Origin: Thalassobius vesicularis
GTDB taxonomy: Bacteria > Pseudomonadota > Alphaproteobacteria > Rhodobacterales > Rhodobacteraceae
Reading direction: 5' to 3'
NCBI RefSeq assembly: GCF_004799325.1
Contig: NZ_SSMD01000001.1
Span: 434,001-498,000 of the forward strand
Length of the DNA stretch: 64,000 bases
Shown here piece after piece: positions 61,824 through 64,000 of this stretch. The notes under the pieces are model-generated. The model made no database searches. It saw only the letters and a list, made by a program, of their open reading frames with translations, and was not told where the DNA came from. Position numbers and translations under genes: made by a program. Numbering within the stretch: the stretch's first letter is position 1; the number at the start of each line of letters is the position of its first letter.

Positions 61824-63058
61824 AGATCGCCTACCTGACCGGCGAATACCCACGCGCCACCGACACCTTCATCCAGCGCGAAGTGGCCCAGCTGCGCACG
61901 CAGGGGTTCGAGGTGCAGACATGCTCGATCCGGCGGACGGGGGTCGAACATCTGGTTGGCCCCGAGCAACGCGCCGAGGCGGCGAACACGTTCTATGTGC
62001 TGGCCGCGACGGCCCGTCCGCTACGCTCGCTGCGCGCCCATTTCGGGGCGCTGCGGCGCAATCCGGGTGGCTGGTGGCGTGGGCTGAAGCTGGCGTTGAA
62101 GACGTCTCCGGGTGGGGTGAAGGCGGGGCTGTATCAGCTGTTCTACTTTGCCGAAGCGGTGGTTCTGGCGGATGAATTGCGCGCACAGGGCGTGCAGCAT
62201 TTGCACAACCACATCGCCAAGGCCAGCTGCACCGTCGCCATGCTGTGCCGTGAAATCGGTGGCATCCCCTACAGCTTTACCATGCACGGGCCGGACATCT
62301 TCTTTGAACCCATACGGTGGCGTCTGGATGAAAAGATCGCGCGGGCGTCGTTCGTCGCCTGTATCTCGGATTTCTGCCGGTCGCAGGGGATGGTGTTTTC
62401 GGACCCAAGCCATTGGGATAAAATGCATATCGTGCATTGCGGGGTTGAGCCTGCGCGCTATCAGCCGCCCTCGGATCGTCCCGGCACGCGGGCGCTGTTC
62501 GTCGGGCGGCTGGCGGCGGTGAAGGGCATTCCGGTGCTGTTCCAAGCCATGCAAGGGCTGCTGCGCGACCACCCCGATTTCCGCCTGACCCTGATCGGTG
62601 ACGGGCCTGAGCGGCAGGCGCTGGAGGCGCAGGCGCAGCGGATGGGGCTGTCCGATCACGTCGATTTCGTGGGCTACAAGTCGCAGGACGAGGTGGCGCA
62701 GGCGCTGACGCAACACGACCTGCTGGTGCTGCCCTCGTTCGCCGAAGGGGTGCCGGTGGTGCTGATGGAGGCGATGGCCGCCGAGCTGCCCGTCGTCACC
62801 ACCCAGATCGCGGGTGTGCCGGAACTGGTGCAGAACGGCCTCAGCGGTCGTCTGGTCCCGCCGGGGGATGCCGAGGCGTTGCGCGCCGCGCTGGACGAGG
62901 TGCTGCGCGACCCCGCGCGCGCCGCCGAGATGGGTCAGGCCGGGCGCGCCCGTGTGCTCGATCAGTTCGACATCCAGAAAGAGGCCGCATGGCTGGGCAC
63001 CCTGCTGCGTGGCTATATCGCGGGCACCCCGCCCACCACGAAACGAGGTGACGCATGA
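61820..63058 (+). CDS. GT4-type glycosyltransferase
   Basis: A 412-residue GT-B retaining glycosyltransferase. N-terminus MKIAYLTGEYPRATDTFIQR, acceptor segment YSFTMHGPDIFFEP, donor segment FVGRLAAVKGIPVLFQAM, and the EGVPVVLMEAMAAELPVV block with its two glutamates. ATG 61820 overlaps the epimerase stop by four bases; the next gene starts inside its end. Confidence 0.92.
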   Translation: MKIAYLTGEYPRATDTFIQREVAQLRTQGFEVQTCSIRRTGVEHLVGPEQRAEAANTFYVLAATARPLRSLRAHFGALRRNPGGWWRGLKLALKTSPGGVKAGLYQLFYFAEAVVLADELRAQGVQHLHNHIAKASCTVAMLCREIGGIPYSFTMHGPDIFFEPIRWRLDEKIARASFVACISDFCRSQGMVFSDPSHWDKMHIVHCGVEPARYQPPSDRPGTRALFVGRLAAVKGIPVLFQAMQGLLRDHPDFRLTLIGDGPERQALEAQAQRMGLSDHVDFVGYKSQDEVAQALTQHDLLVLPSFAEGVPVVLMEAMAAELPVVTTQIAGVPELVQNGLSGRLVPPGDAEALRAALDEVLRDPARAAEMGQAGRARVLDQFDIQKEAAWLGTLLRGYIAGTPPTTKRGDA

Positions 63059-64000
63059 GCTCGATCGCCGCCGTCGCCATTGGCCGCAACGAGGGGGAGC
63101 GGTTGCGCCGCTGCCTGACCTCGCTGGTCGCGCAGGCGGAGCGGGTGGTTTACGTCGACTCGGGTAGCACCGATGACAGCGTGCAGATGGCGCGCGGCAT
63201 GGGGGTGCAGGTGGTGGAGCTGGATACCTCGGTCCCGTTTACCGCCGCACGGGCGCGCAATGCGGGGTTCGAGGCGTTGAAGCCCGACCTGCCCGACTAC
63301 GTGCAATTCGTCGATGGCGATTGCGGCGTGCAAGCCGGCTGGCTGGCCATTGCCGCCGCCGAGCTGGACGCCCGGCCCGAGCTGGGCATCGTCACCGGCT
63401 GGCGGCGCGAAATTCACCCCGAGCGCAGCGTCTATAACGCCATCGCCGATTTCGAATGGCACCGCCCGGCAGGCGAGATCGCGGCCTGTGGCGGCGACAT
63501 GATGGTGCGCGCGGCGGAGTTTGACGCCCTGGGTGGGTTCAACCCCGTGGTCATCGCCGCCGAGGATGACGAGTTCTGCGCCCGGATGCGTAAATCCGGC
63601 AAGACCCTGTGGCGACTGCCGCAACAGATGACGATGCATGACGCCAACATGACCCGGTTTTCGGAGTGGTGGCGGCGGGCCGTCCGCTCAGGCCACGGGT
63701 TCGCGCAGGTGGGCGCCCTGCACCCCGAACATTTCGTGGCCGAGCGCAAACGCGTCTGGGTGTTTGGCGCGATCCTACCGGCGGTGACGCTGATCGGGCT
63801 GGCGCTGGGGGTCTGGCCGGTGCTGCTGATCGCAGGGGCCGCCTATGGGCTGTCGTACTTCCGCACGGTTTCCGGGCTGCAACACGAAGGGCTGACGCGG
63901 GCTGAGGCAAAACGTCTGTCCGTCTTGTTGAGCCTGTCGAAAATCCCCAACTTTTGGGGGATGCTGACCTATTACAAACGCCGCATGACCGGCGCTGAAA
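63055..64000 (+). CDS. GT2-type glycosyltransferase, 5' part
   Basis: Incomplete at the window end. The GT-A domain shows AVAIGRNEGERLRRCLTSL, YVDSGSTDDS, the metal-binding VQFVDGDCGVQ and the ED pair in VIAAEDDEFCARM, followed by hydrophobic segments (about residues 240-280) suggesting membrane anchoring. It overlaps the GT4 gene by four bases and continues the polysaccharide operon beyond position 64000. Confidence 0.9.
   Translation, partial: MSSIAAVAIGRNEGERLRRCLTSLVAQAERVVYVDSGSTDDSVQMARGMGVQVVELDTSVPFTAARARNAGFEALKPDLPDYVQFVDGDCGVQAGWLAIAAAELDARPELGIVTGWRREIHPERSVYNAIADFEWHRPAGEIAACGGDMMVRAAEFDALGGFNPVVIAAEDDEFCARMRKSGKTLWRLPQQMTMHDANMTRFSEWWRRAVRSGHGFAQVGALHPEHFVAERKRVWVFGAILPAVTLIGLALGVWPVLLIAGAAYGLSYFRTVSGLQHEGLTRAEAKRLSVLLSLSKIPNFWGMLTYYKRRMTGAE

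Overview
The window is high-GC DNA from an alphaproteobacterium, most likely a marine member of the Rhodobacteraceae (Roseobacter group). The evidence is gene content and gene order: an NAD-linked fdsBACD formate dehydrogenase operon, CcrM, a CenR-type response regulator, DUF2125, DUF3576 and DUF4170 proteins, a motB-flgE-flgK-flgL-flgI block, a Roseobacter-style C-P lyase cluster, and a dispersed intergenic hairpin/GGATATTT repeat. Family assignments were made by reading protein motifs; no database search was run.

Layout. 1-4442: 3' part of a formate dehydrogenase operon (fdsB end, fdsA, fdhD, fdsD). 4439-6550: an AT-richer, accessory-looking stretch with a hexapeptide acyltransferase, a membrane protein, a winged-helix protein, a candidate small RNA and tRNA-Arg(CCT). 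6550-13845: a LacI-type regulator, a membrane protein with a C-terminal winged-helix-like domain, a basic repeat-rich secreted protein, rnhB, ccrM, a thiolase and alkB. 13861-20410: mutY, DciA-like, DsbA-like, a CoA-transferase, yggS, a porin, a lipoprotein and a cupin. 20425-29438: a glycosyltransferase, leuS-lptE-holA, a GST, a flavoprotein, an HNH protein, an enoyl-CoA hydratase and an SDR. 29562-36832: DUF2125, pmbA, a CysQ-like phosphatase, a rhodanese, DUF4170, a WaaA-like protein, lpxK and an L,D-transpeptidase. 36829-38764: ribA and cenR. 38955-44775: five flagellar genes.

44857-58652 is a large phosphonate-utilisation region. It has the C-P lyase core phnGHIJKLN plus phnM on the minus strand, a PhnF-type repressor gene diverging from phnG, a second PhnM homologue, a hexapeptide transferase of the phosphonate type, and the transporter phnCDE1E2. 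An opposite-strand DUF1045 gene (2H phosphoesterase motifs) sits between phnN and phnM, and a small membrane ORF sits antisense between phnI and phnJ. No phnP is present in the window. Phosphonates would be imported by PhnCDE, coupled to ribose triphosphate by PhnGHI(L), trimmed by PhnM, cleaved by radical-SAM PhnJ, and the cyclic ribose phosphate opened by an enzyme that may be the DUF1045 protein.

58748-64000 is the start of a surface-polysaccharide cluster (WecG/TagA-type transferase, Gfo/Idh oxidoreductase, epimerase, GT4, GT2), running off the window end.

The best candidates for undescribed biology are the hairpin/GGATATTT repeat family, the DUF1045/dual-PhnM arrangement, the small RNA next to the winged-helix gene, the membrane-anchored regulator with nearby CAATAAC boxes, and the WaaA-like protein lacking the usual catalytic glutamate motif.
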